Assembly (NCBI GenBank): GCA_032358165.1
Contig: JAALGY010000031.1
Coordinates: 2,294,001-2,358,000 of the forward strand
Origin: Diplosphaera chodatii
Lineage: Eukaryota > Chlorophyta > Trebouxiophyceae > Prasiolales > Stichococcaceae
DNA length: 64,000 bases
Reading direction: 5' to 3'
The notes under the pieces: model-generated
What the model saw: only the letters and a program-made list of their open reading frames with translations
The model's database searches: none
What the model was told of the DNA's origin: nothing
Position numbers and translations under genes: made by a program
Part shown: positions 11,259-22,800 of the stretch, in pieces
Numbering within the stretch: position 1 is the stretch's first letter
How the letters are laid out: every line of letters starts with the position of its first letter

Positions 11259-14200
11259 TCACTTGATGTCCACAATCTGCATGTGCCAACAGTCGAGTCA
11301 TCGCTTGCTGTCACGGTATGTCAGGCAGTAGCATACCGCTCCAGTATGAGATGAAAGATGCGTGCTGTGCTGACCTTGATCACAGAAGCGTTGCCAATGC
11401 GGTGAAGGGCCACAATCGAATCGCCGCGTGCACAGAAGCCACGCTCCTGCAGGTCGTGACGAGGGGGAGAATTAGATGCATGTAGTGCAACCACATATTC
11501 GAGAGGGAACTTCAAGCTTGTGGACACAAGGCGTCCATATCAACTCCACGAATGCAAGCGTCTGCACGCCTGGCCTCACTTTGTTTGCAGTCACCCACCT
11601 TGCTGTACTCAATGGCAGCGTGCAGGATCTCGTCGGTGGTGTCGGAGTCAGTGGCACGTGCAGATCCCTCTGCCAGGAGCGGCAGCAGGCCGCGGGTCAC
11701 GAGGCACTGCCGTGCTGGCGCCTCGCCTGTTTCAGCATGCAGTGCACTGTCGGTGCAGTGCTTCCCACAAACTCAAGTATGTTGATGCAATGCATGTTGC
11801 GGTGCTCCAGCAGCAGCATCATGTGCGTGCGAGGGTGGTGGCTCACATGTATGAGCAGGTATCAGCTTAAAGCGTAGAAGCCGTGATCTGACATGCAGTT
11901 AGCATGGGTAAACGGCTGGATGCATACCTGAGCATGACCAGGTGAGGCTGTCGGTGGTGAGCACTGGCACTGCCACGGTCAGCACCGGGATGCTGGGCCG
12001 ATACTTGGCCACCAGACGTGCTGTGGACCCCCCACGTGTCAGCACCACGATGAGGCTGGCATGCACCTGCAAGTATGGGCATGAATGCGTCAGTATGAAG
12101 CAGACATGGTCAACTGCTGCAGTGGTTTCAGGGCTCGGCAGGCTGCTGAGAGGCAAGGGCCATATGTGCTGCCCACCTTGTGGGCTGTGCGGACTGCTGA
12201 GGATGCCAGCGACTCCAGCGGCGTCATTGGCCAGCGACTCCAGCGGCGTCATTGGCACAGGCGTGCGCTTCATGATCGCCTGCGCAACGCACACACTGAT
12301 CCACTGGGCCTGAGAGGCTTTCTGAAAGCCTGGACATCGCATCAAGCCTGCCAACACTCGTGTTCAACTGTTTGTCACACACCTTGAAGAGGGCGTAGTA
12401 GTCGAGCGACGCCTCGGACTCACGGCAGATCTTGTTCATGACCTGCACTGCCTGGACTGGGAAGCTGCCTGCTGCCGTCTCGCCACTGTGCAGACGAAAA
12501 CGTGCGTGAGCACAACAGTGGTAAACAAACTCGATGTATGCTTGCCAAGGTGCCGTAGTGGCATGGTGAGTAGGCAAGTATACACCATCATACCAGCTGA
12601 TGCAGGCAGACACAACTGACACCATCCAAGTTGCTCATAGTTGCTCCCTCTCACCTGAGCATGACGCAGTCGGTGCCATCGAGCACTGCATTCGCAACAT
12701 CTGTAGCCTCTGCGCGCGTAGGCCGCGGGTTCTTCACCATGCTCTCCAGCATCTGCGTGGCTGTGATGACTGGTTTGCCCACCTGCAAAAGCGACTCACA
12801 AGCTTTTTTTGGTTCTGCAGCACTCTGGCCAGTGAGGTTCGTCCTGGTAACACTGTGCGCGGCATATTGATGCCAGGGCCGTTGAGAATTTGTATGGTTG
12901 CCGCGCTCCTCTGCTTGTGGTGCAACAGCTGCTCGTACAGCCCAACCGTACCAGTCCACCAATGAGCGTGTGTGTGCACACCTGGTTGCACTTCTGGATC
13001 ATCATCTTCTGCGCCAGGAAGATCTTCTCGGTGGGGATCTCCATGCCCAGGTCGCCGCGCGCGACCATGATGCCGTCGCTCTTTTCCAGGATCTCGTCAA
13101 AGTTCTGGATGCCCTCCTGGTTCTCCACCTTGGAGATGATGCGGACTTGGCGGCCCTTGGGGCCCAGCACCTGCACGATTGTTGCGTGTTCAGAGGTGCA
13201 ACGTGGGTTTTGCTCTGCACCAGTAAACTCGTGACCGGTAACATGGTTGAATCTGCACACGAACATGGGCAGGTGCAATCAGCAGGCATGTTGTTCATGC
13301 ACAGTGCATGCTGCAGATGTGAGTAGCAGGTTTCATTGCCGTGAGAAACTGCGGGTAGAAAGGGCAGCCGTGTGCACCTTGCGGATGTAGTCGAGGTCGC
13401 TGCCCTTGCGCACGAAGGACGCCGCGATGAAGTCGATGTCGTTGGGCACGCCCCACTTGACGAGGTCCTCCTCGTCCTTGGCTGTCAGCGTCGGCAGGTC
13501 CACCACGACGCCCGGCAGGTTCACGTTTTTTTCGCTCCCTGGTCCATGCAGCGTGAACTCAGTGTCAGTGCAAAATGCTGCAGCCGCGCGCTGGCCCACA
13601 CTGAATGCCTCTCTTCCAGTCACTCGTGCCAGCAGCAGGGCGGATGCGAGGTTGCACGGCGGTCAATGCTTCGTTCCGGCTTAGGCGCGGGCACCACAGA
13701 CTGCTCACCCGAGCTTGGCATTGTTCTGACAGCGGCAAGTAACGATGCCCGCACTGGTGTCCGTCTCCAGCACCTCCAGCACAATGGAGCCGTCCGCACA
13801 AAGGATCTGCATGCCTGGCTTCACGTCCTCTGCCAGCTTCTTGTAGCTGTGTGCATTCAAGGAGTCGCAGGGTCACCACCCACTGCGCTAGATGCATCGT
13901 AGTCAAGCACAAAATCGGAACGAGGATGCTCAATGCACACAATCTCTGCTGTGTTGGGCGTGGAGCCACTGCACACCTCATGCTGATCATCTCTGTATCG
14001 CCCTTGTGCTCATAATCTGTGGTGATCTTGATGGTGTTGCCAGCAGTGAATGTCAGCGGCGTGTCGGGGTCCTTGAGGAAGCCTGTCCGGATTTCTGGGC
14101 CCTGTTGAGGGGACGGCAATGGCAAAATGTGTTGCATGGCGTTGCAGGAGCGGTTCACAGACGGCGATTTGACGATTGGGGCCCACATGCACCCCGCCGC

Positions 14201-14851
14201 ACCTTTGTGTCGAGCATCACAGCGCACATGATGCGTGTGTTGGCTATGGCCTTTCGCAGCGTGTCCAGCGTCTCCTGCAGTGGCAAGGAGCGTGTGTGAT
14301 GTGGCGTCCTGTGTCTGCAACCAGCCGTGTGGTATGAATGACATGCGCCGCCTGGATTTTGACGGCTCAGCCGTTCGCAGCTGGCTGCCATGGGCACCTG
14401 GTGGTAGTCATGCGAGCCGTGTGAGAAGTTGAAGCGAGCCACGCTCATGCCCGCCCGCAGGAGCTCCTCCAGAATCGGGACGGTCCTGGACTTCGGTCCC
14501 AGCGTGCATACTACCTGTGCATGTTTTAGAAACGAGCCTGTCGCAGGGCACTCTACTCAAACCGGCACGGACGAGTGGTCGCTGCATGTGGTGTGCGAAG
14601 GCAGGTTAGGGTTGCCCAAGCCACCGGATGACACTTGCTGCTGAGCAGGACGATCACCTCTGGCCCACCTATCATGCACTCATACTCGTTCGAGTGGCTG
14701 AAACGGGACAGCGACTGCTGTCGAGCGAGCATATTCGCCAGATCGATGCATAGCAATCCTCTTCAGGTCGCCTAGATCGGCTGCTCACCTTTGTCTTGGT
14801 GAGCTCCGCAGGGGTGCTTCCAAGAACGGAGTCCAGGCCCAGCTGAACCAT
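11259..14851 (-). CDS. PYK: pyruvate kinase, cytosolic type, frame broken by a 25-bp duplication
   Basis: Converts phosphoenolpyruvate and ADP to pyruvate and ATP in glycolysis (EC 2.7.1.40). Fourteen exons: 14851-14789, 14514-14398, 14274-14203, 14101-13977, 13846-13709, 13534-13378, 13170-12982, 12782-12655, 12485-12383, 12279-12177, 12066-11928, 11726-11599, 11446-11375 and 11276-11259. Family landmarks appear in order: [60 protein letters not shown] (active site), [26 protein letters not shown] (spliced across a junction), [16 protein letters not shown] and the terminal IVDIK. No transit peptide precedes [11 protein letters not shown], so it is cytosolic. Exon 10 should be 78 nt (ending in SSAVRTAHK) but is 103 nt because 25 bp is repeated in tandem, shifting everything after it. 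Without the repeat the protein is 508 aa, normal for plant cytosolic enzymes. Confidence 0.95.
12206..12255. repeat. perfect 25-bp tandem duplication inside a pyruvate kinase exon
   Basis: Bases 12206-12230 are repeated exactly at 12231-12255. One copy restores the pyruvate kinase consensus across [18 protein letters not shown]; two copies add 25 nt and shift the frame. The unit contains no usable GT...AG pair of the right length, so splicing cannot remove exactly one copy. Confidence 0.95.
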
Positions 14852-15273
14852 GGTGACAGAGCTCTGTTGCGATCTCTGGGCTGCACTACCACTCTGTAAG
14901 CTGCAGACTGGCAACGCCCTGGAACACGATCGCTACTGACCCGCGGTCGACACAGACATGCTCGCGATGCGGGTGTGAATGTGACAAACAGCTGTCCTTG
15001 TCGCAGCGTCAGAGCAAACGCAGTGTGCCGGCTGCGCCACTGCGCGGCCAGAGTGCAGCGGCGGAATCGTCCCAGAATGTGGCGGATTTCGGCGGGCAGT
15101 CTTGGGGGCACATGGAGACATGGTGCAGGTGCAACCTCCGCTGTAAGACGGTGCTCAGCATGACCTGATGCAAAACAATTTGCACAGTTACCACCACTTG
15201 TCTCACTGCACATTTGGGGCGTCGGGCGGATGTGTTGAGATATCACAAGCACTGCGGTGCAGGCAGCGGCGCC
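14852..15273. promoter_or_regulatory. divergent promoter region, pyruvate kinase / DHX35-like gene
   Basis: A 422-bp gap separates the start codons of two head-to-head genes, so it should contain both promoters and 5' UTRs. No specific element could be named by eye. Confidence 0.5.
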
Positions 15274-18200
15274 ATGGCTGCGTTCCAACGCCCAGGCACA
15301 CGCTCTGGAAGCGCATACGGCATTTCTTTCAGCGCGGACCGCGACTCTGGGCTCGGCAGTGGCACCCTTGCTGGTGCCGCGATCCAGCAGCAGCATGCAA
15401 CTCAGGGGCGCCATGACTCAAGCCCGAGCGCCAAACAGCAGCGGCAGATACTGTATGCAGTAGAGAAGCACGCTGTCACCGTACTGGCAGCAGACGAGTC
15501 TGCAGGCAAGTCTCCTCCGGCTTTTGCTTGACTCACACATGCATTTTCTTTGACTTGCTTGTGGCAGCTCTCGGTGCATGACGCAGTGCAAGTTTGCGCC
15601 ACATACCTACACGCAGGCGTGGCAGCCGTGTTGCTACAGACGCTGCACAGGGCCGGCTGGACAGCAGGGCAGCGGCAGGTGGCATGTGCGCATCCGCAGC
15701 GCATTGCGGCAGTGACTGCCGCTGCTGCTGCAGCGGCAGATATAGGAGCCAGTGTCGGCAGCAGCGTCGGGTACAGCATCGCGTTCGAGGACATCGGCAC
15801 CCAGGTTTGGTTGAGGGAATGTGATGTTGCTGGAATGGTGGGCGATCAACTGCACGTGGCAGCTCGGGGAGTGCGCTGGCCAGAGTCATGCTGTTGCGTG
15901 TAAGGACACCGCATGGTCATTTCCGGTGCAGGGGGTGACGTGCATGAGGCACTGCACAGACGAGGTGCTGGTGCGCGAGGTGGCAGCAGACCCTTTGCTT
16001 AGCTCCTACAGGTAGGCCTGGGTGCTTGGCAGTGCGACTGTGTTTGACAGGCGTCACCATGTCACTCGCATGACGCCATTTTCTACGCTGCAGCGTGGTG
16101 GTCGTGTCTGATGCACACGAGCGCACCATCAGCACCGACCTGCTGCTGGGCCTGCTGAAGAAGGTGCAGCGGGTGCGGCGCGATCTCCGAGTGGTCATCA
16201 TCAGCACCCCGCCGACTGCAGCCACATTCAGGTGGGCGTCTGTGCCCCCATGTCCAAATGAGCACAGTCTTCACCAATGCACTCGCATTCGTAGCCTCTT
16301 GTGACAGTACCAATGTCCCCGCAGTGCCTACTTCTCAGCCCATACCACGCACCTGGGGCAGCCAGCGGTGGGCACAGCGGCCGACTGCTCGCCGACGCCA
16401 GTAGTGCTGCCAATCCTGCAAGAGCGGCACCCTGTGCAGGTGAGTGTTGTGGGTCTGCGCAAGTGACCAGCAGACATGCATGCGTCTGCACAGTCCTCAA
16501 GTCGTCAGCTGCTACAGTCTGCGGATGTGCTGTGTGACAGGTTCATTACCTGGAGAAATCCGCCTCTGACTATGTCCGCAGCGCTGTGGACACGGCTCTG
16601 GCCATCCACCGGGACGGCATGCCTGGCGACATCCTGCTGCTGCTTCCAGGTGGGCTGCGACAGCATTGTGTGACCTCAGAACGGGATCGGACACCAGCAA
16701 TGTGATCATGCCGGCAGTGGAAAGATGCCATCAGCAGAGCAAACAGACCAACAATGTATGTGCTCCTGTCCAGGCCATCAGGAGGCCAATGCGGCAGTCA
16801 GCCTACTGGAGGCGCAGGTGACAGCACAGCGTGGCCAGCGTGGCGGCCGGATCCAGCTGCTGCCTGTTGCGCTGCACGCCGGCATGTCGGCCGCCAGCCA
16901 GGCCGCAGCGCTGCAGCCGACGCCCCGCACCCACCGCAAGGCAAGTCGCATGGGTCCTCAGCATGATGCACAAGTCTACTGCAGTTTGACCGAAAAATAG
17001 GCACGTGGACTGCATGACTCGGGCGTTCAAGCCATTCAAGCCGAGCTGCGATGTGGCTTTTGAACCGTGCAGGTGGTTGCTGCAGCAGATGCGGGCGAGG
17101 CGGGGGTGCATGTGGAGGGCGTCACCTTCCTTGTGGACGCTATGTGGGGCGTCCAACCTGTCATGGACCCCTTCACGGGACTGGAGGTGCTGGAGACGGT
17201 GCCAGTCAGCCAGGCGGTGAGGGTCACCTGGGCTCGTCCATTGAGTCTCGTATCGCTGTCATGGGATTGGCATCTGCTGTGAAAAGGCGCACGCTGAGAT
17301 GTTGATTGTACCGTTGCAATGCCAGGCTGCAGCGCAGCGGAGCGCATGCGCCGGGCGGCTGCGCGCGGGGCACTGCTTCCGGCTGTGCACAGAAGAGGAC
17401 TTTCAGCAGCTACCACAGCAGACGGTAGGGATGTCCTGAAGCACCGCGCAGTTGCAGTGCTGATAGGGCAGAGCGAGCACCGTGCTCGTTGACATGCACA
17501 GCGCCGTCAAAGCCAGGCAGCTGAGTTGCTTACGTTTCTGCAACGAGCGGTCTGTACGAAACGGCATCTGCAGCTGGGCATGTTGCAAACATGCAGAAGC
17601 CGGAGATGGCGCGGCGGGAGCTGACCGGCGCGCTGCTGCAGCTCAAGGCGCTGGGAGTGGATTCGCTTGGCGAGTTTGACTTCCCGTCCCCGCCGCCGCC
17701 CGAGCTGGCGGCCAAGGCTGTGGAGGCGCTGCACGTGCTGGGCGCCCTCGACTCCGAGGCCAGGTGCCTGGCGCGGCTGATCAACCATTTCTCGATCTCA
17801 CGCTCCCTCTGGTTCATGCCTCGGCTGCTGTTCTGGTTTGTTCTGCTCTTATTGCAGATTGAAGTGTCCTCTGTGTGCAGGCTGACGCACCCGGTGGGCG
17901 AGGCCATGGCAGCGCTGCCGATGGCGCCGCGGCTGGCGCGGGCGCTGGTGGCGGCCGGGCCCCTGGGCTGCGCGGAGGAGGTCGTCATCGTCATTGCCCT
18001 GCTGAGCGTCGCCAGCCTGTGGGTGGGCGCCTCGGACCGCCGCCGCGCCCTGGAGGAGTCCAAGCAGCGGTGAGCCGCACGCCCTCTCCGGAAACTCGGT
18101 CAAAGATCTCGCTGCCGTCATAGCAGGGACGACCTGCTAGCAGCCACCGGAGTGCACAGCGATCACAACAGTGCCATGGAGGGCGTCACCCTATGCTTGA

Positions 18201-19061
18201 CAATCAGCACCTACGGAATGCAGTCTGGCACCCGGTGCAGGTTTGCGTCTGCCGAGGGCGACCTGGTGACGTACCTGAACGTGTGGAAGGCGTGGAACGA
18301 CGGCGGGCGCGACCGCCGCTGGGCGCACCGCTACTGCCTCAACCACCGCAACCTGCTGCGCGCCGCCGACATCAGGACCCAGCTGGAGTACCTGGCCAGG
18401 TGCAGACTCGTGTGGGTGCTGAGACCATGGTGGGCCCTGCGAATGTGTGGCCATCGCATCCAGCTGGGACCTCAAAAACCTTGAAGTCCCACACCAGCCC
18501 ATAGATGACCCGTTGACTTGTGGTCCTGCAGGTCGCTGGGCGTGCAGATCGAGTCGGCTGACGGCGACATGGACCTGGTGCGCAAGGCGCTCGCCACTGG
18601 GATGCTGCTGAACGCCGCACGCCTGACGGGCACATCCGTCACTGGCGACCGCGATGCCGGCACCCAGGAGTACGAGCTGCTGCGCGGCTCAGGCAAGCTG
18701 CCATTCGAGCCTACCTCCATCAGCAGCAGCAAATACAGGGAAAGTCAAGGCCCTGCTTTGTCAAACGCCTTCATGGCGAGATGCAACCATGTTGAAGTGC
18801 ACAGCTCCCCAAACAGAGCTGGCCTTGCACCGGTGCAAGACCATATGTGAAACTTGGCTCACTGCAGGCGGCAAGCGCATAAGGCTGCGCGTGCACGCAT
18901 CATCGGTCCTGCACCGCGTGGCAGCGCCGTGGCTGGTGTTCAACGCCGTGTCGCGAGGCACCGGCGGCTGGCTGGACATGCGGGAAGTCTGCACCATCGA
19001 GCCACAATGGCTGCCGGAGCTGGCGCCCCGCATGTTCATTGACAAGCGTGCGGCACGCTGA
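15274..19061 (+). CDS. DHX35: DHX35-family DEAH helicase homologue with degenerate ATPase motifs
   Basis: Fourteen exons: 15274-15505, 15617-15804, 15932-16011, 16094-16231, 16325-16439, 16541-16649, 16774-16940, 17073-17216, 17326-17424, 17597-17763, 17881-18069, 18241-18399, 18532-18743 and 18868-19061 (TGA). All phases close, giving 730 aa against about 700 for the family. Diagnostic runs are VLVREVAADPLLSSYS, AHERTISTDLLLGLLKKVQ and VHYLEKSASDYVRSAVDTAL, plus the C-terminal HA2 and OB-fold region (LQLKALGVDSLGEFDFPSP, RLRVHASSVLHR). DHX35 relatives are spliceosome-associated RNA helicases. Here every catalytic motif has changed: Walker A aligns as ADESAGVA, DEAH is SDAH, SAT is STP, motif V is AADAGEAG and motif VI is QRSACAGR. 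Introns 1 and 7 start with GC in AG|GCAAGT. ATP hydrolysis is therefore unlikely; a structural role is inferred. Confidence 0.88.
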
Positions 19062-19880
19062 TGCATCCAGGGAAGATGTGCCATTGTTCAGACGTCAACA
19101 CATCACCTTCCGTGCACTCGGAGTGTCCTCGGCCGCAGCACATTTGACTGTATATACATAGACTACACCGGATGCATGTATTTCACCTCAGTGTGGCAAT
19201 GGGAGCGTTCGTGGTTTGGTAGACACCAGAGTGAGCTACGTTAGTGCAGCAATAGGTGTGCAGCGCCATGGAGCATGGACTGCTGCAGCAAGTCATGGTA
19301 CAATGATTAGCTCGAATTAAGGCCGCGCCTCGGAGCGTGAACGTGCAGCTGACAGTCACAGCGTGCATCGCATCGCCAGATAGGTGAATGATCTACGGCG
19401 ATGACGTGCTCGATCGCTGCTGCATGCATGCGAACATTGCCTACGTGTGCATCAAACAGCCTTGCAGTCTGATCTGCCGTGTAACATGTGATCGACATGC
19501 AGACACCTCTTGATCGCACATGCGATTGACGTAGCAGGCAATTAGCAACGCGCTAGTGGATGCCTCTAGGCGGTGTACAATTGCAAACTATGTGAGGTGG
19601 ATTACATCGCGATCGTGACAGAACATACCCTGCTGCGGCCACCAGCTACGTGCGCTGGACAGATAGACAGACGGCAAGCTCATGGACCACATCCTGCTAG
19701 GCTGGTGCACCGCTGCGGTCAGGTACGCACTGCATTTGCTGTTGCCACATAGACCGAGCACATGCTGCTGCGCTTTGCGATAGCCAGTGTAGGACGTAGA
19801 TGACGCGATTCTGTATGATGTTCTGCAGAACTGCGCGAGGCGAACCATCCGCTGAGCCGTGATCTGCACACTCAGTGACG
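19062..19880. other. intergenic region
   Basis: 819 bp between two genes on the same strand. It should hold the 3' end of the DHX35-like gene and the promoter of the SAM-domain gene. No coding exon or RNA gene seen. Confidence 0.5.
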
Positions 19881-22800
19881 ATGGGCTGCGGGCCATCAAA
19901 GCAGCGTGGTGAGACCGGCCTGCGCTTAGCTTGGATCTGCGCGAGCTTTGAGCCGAGTCGCGATCTGCGAGGACAGGAAATCTTGCTCGTCTGCTGCAGA
20001 CCCAGAGACGGTGGACGATTGGCTGAGGCAGCTGGGCCTGCCGCAGTACATCCCGGCATTCCGGGCCGCGGGCTATGATGACCTGGCAACGCTGGCGCAC
20101 CTGAATCGGACAGACCTGAAATGCGTCGAGGAGGTCACAGGTAATATCAGCTCATATTGATTTTAGGACCTACTCAATGAAACGAAGGTCGAAGTTTCCC
20201 GTGGACTGCCATAAGGTTGCGGCTGCCTCCATCAAGCAGATGTCACGGAAGCTCAGGTGTCCCTGAAACGCCGCCACCATGCTGCTGATGCAGGCGAGCC
20301 GGTGCTGCCAGGACACCAGAAGCGGCTGCTGCTTGCAGCGCCGCAACTCCGGGAGCTGCGTGCACAGAAGCGCCGTGCCGCTGCCGCGCTGGCTGAGCCG
20401 GAGCTTGTGGCAACAGATATCAGCAGCAACTCACCGCTGCAGGAGTCTCTCGGCCAGCTCAGTGCAGACACAGGCACCGCCTCGCAGGTGTCACACGTTC
20501 AGCATTTGCATGAGCAGCAGAAAGCATCGACAGTCTGAGCCCGCAATTTCGACTGTTCACTGCAGCATCGTCGTGAACTCTTTTGTGCAGGTCAATGGCG
20601 CCAGCACCCCATCAGCTGGCCTGCCGTCGCCGCCCCGAAGCAAGCCGCCGCAGCGGCAAGCCCCAGCGCCCAAGCCCCCAGCGCCCGCACCAGCAAGCAA
20701 AGCGGTAGGCTATGCCCTATGATGTGGCAGGGTGGCCCTTCGGCTTGCTGCATCGCCATTGTGTGAGGCAATTGCAACACGAGAGGGCTGTGCGAGCAGG
20801 CCCCGGGGCGGCAGCGGGCGCCGAGCATCCAGGCGCGCGCCCGCATGTGGAGCCCTAGCCCCTCGGCAGAGTCGCCCGCCGGCGCAGCGGCTGCGGCCGC
20901 GGCTGCCGGCAAGGCTGCAGAAGGCTCTGTGCCGGCGCAGAAGGAGAACCTGAACCCGCAGGCCAGCCCGGCGCAAGCCATTGGCATGTTTCCAGGTAGG
21001 TTGTCTTGTTGCCTTGGCAGGGTGCATGTGCACTGGTTCACGAGCCCAGTGGTTAGCAGTGCGCACCTATCACGTTGGCGGGGACTGCCTGCCGTATAAC
21101 GGTCAGGATTGTCAGTCGGCTTGCAATCGGCAGGTCCCACGGTCAGCGGCACCTTCGTGGTGGAGCGGCCGCCGGAGCCGGAGCCCGACGCCGACGCTGC
21201 GCAGGGCGGCATGGGCACCTACGTGTCTGGCGGCCAGCGCCGCGTCAGATCCGCCTCAGAGACGTCCCGCATATCCGCTGAGTCCAGCAGCAGCAGGTGC
21301 CATGTCCTCGGTCTTCGCATGCCGTCACACAGCCTCTGCTTGAGGCACGGTTACGTGCCAACCGCGCCGCTGAAAGCGCCGCTGCGCTGCAGGCTGACAT
21401 CGCCGTCGGTGTCGACTCCGCCGTCGCGGCGCACATCAGCTGCCGGCAGCACGGGCAGGGGCCGCGGCCGCGGCAGGGGGCCGCCGCCGGCCGGCCCCAA
21501 GCACCCCATGCCACGCTGGTGTGTGGTGTCGGCCACATGTGCTCGATTGGGCCGACCTCCTGGATGGTGTCATGCCCACACTCCTGCACAGTGACTGCCT
21601 CAAGTGAGCACATGCTGGTGCGGGGCGATGGCGCAGGTCGAGCGGCGTGAGGGGCAAGGCGTGGGAGCACGAGGTGCCGCCGCTTGCCCGCGGCAGCCGC
21701 TCCAGCAGCGGGGACGGCGCTCTGCGTGACCCCGAAGAGATCAAGGTCTGCAGGCTGTCGGGCGCTGTTTGAGCTGCTGGTCGCGTGGCTGTCACTGCAT
21801 GTGCACGTCACCAATGTCATCTGCCAAGCTTGGCATCTGCCTCAATTACACCCGTGCAGTTGCAGATACAACCGTGCACAGTTCTAGACAATGCCAGAGA
21901 GGGAGGCTTCATGTACTATATGCCACAGTGGCAAACAGTCCGTGCTCAGGCCCTGCTCCTGCTTTGTTCTAGGCGCGGCTGGCGGAGCGGGCGGCGGCGC
22001 GGAGGGAGGCCTCCGAGGGGCTGCGCGCCCACCTGCGCGCCATTCGCACCGCCACCGCCGAGCTCGCCGTCGAGGAGGCCGAGAGGCGGGTCATTTTAAG
22101 ACTTGGTTAATATGGTTTACCGTCTTTGCAGCTGCTGCGCACCATGCCGTGGGCAAGCACTCGATCGTTTGGCAGAATGGAATGTGCCCCAACCTGCAGG
22201 TCGCCCAGCAAGCCCATCGGGCCGGACTGGGACACCACCATCGGAGAGCACGCCGGCGATGCGGGTGCAGCCGAAGACAGCTGCAGCCCCAACGCAGCAG
22301 CGCACATTGCACCAGCCGATGGGAGCGACTTTGCAGAAGACAGTGCGCAGGGATCCGGCAGTGGCGCCGCCCCTGACAACGACAGCGCGCCAGGCGCCGG
22401 CGCCCCACACAGCGGGCAGCCACCCCTGAGGCTGGCCGGGCATAGCAAGGACGGCGGCTTTGTACAGGTGGCGTAGCTGATGTCTCGGGGGTTGTTTTGT
22501 TGGGCGCTGTCTGCTGAGGAGGAGGTCGCAGGGTGCATTGTGTACTGCACATGATATTCCAGGCTCTGTGCCAGAGCGCCGTGTGGTGGGGTGGCTTGAA
22601 CAATGGCACACCTGATCATGTTTGCAGATCCTCGTGCCGGCGACCACGCCAAAGTACCTGGCGCCCGGCGCACCCGCCAACGGAGGCGGCGGCGGCATCG
22701 GTGCCGCAGGCGGCTTCGGCTCGCCCGCGGAGGTGCTGCAGCCCGGGGGCGCCGCTTCTCACGGATCACAGGCCGCAGCCGCGTCTCAGGAGCTGTCGCT

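Noticed and set aside
12206..12255. Removal of the pyruvate kinase duplication by splicing (tandem-duplication-derived intron)
   Set aside because: The 25-bp unit contains AGTC but no AGGT; the nearest GT-AG pair spans 26 nt and would not restore the frame.
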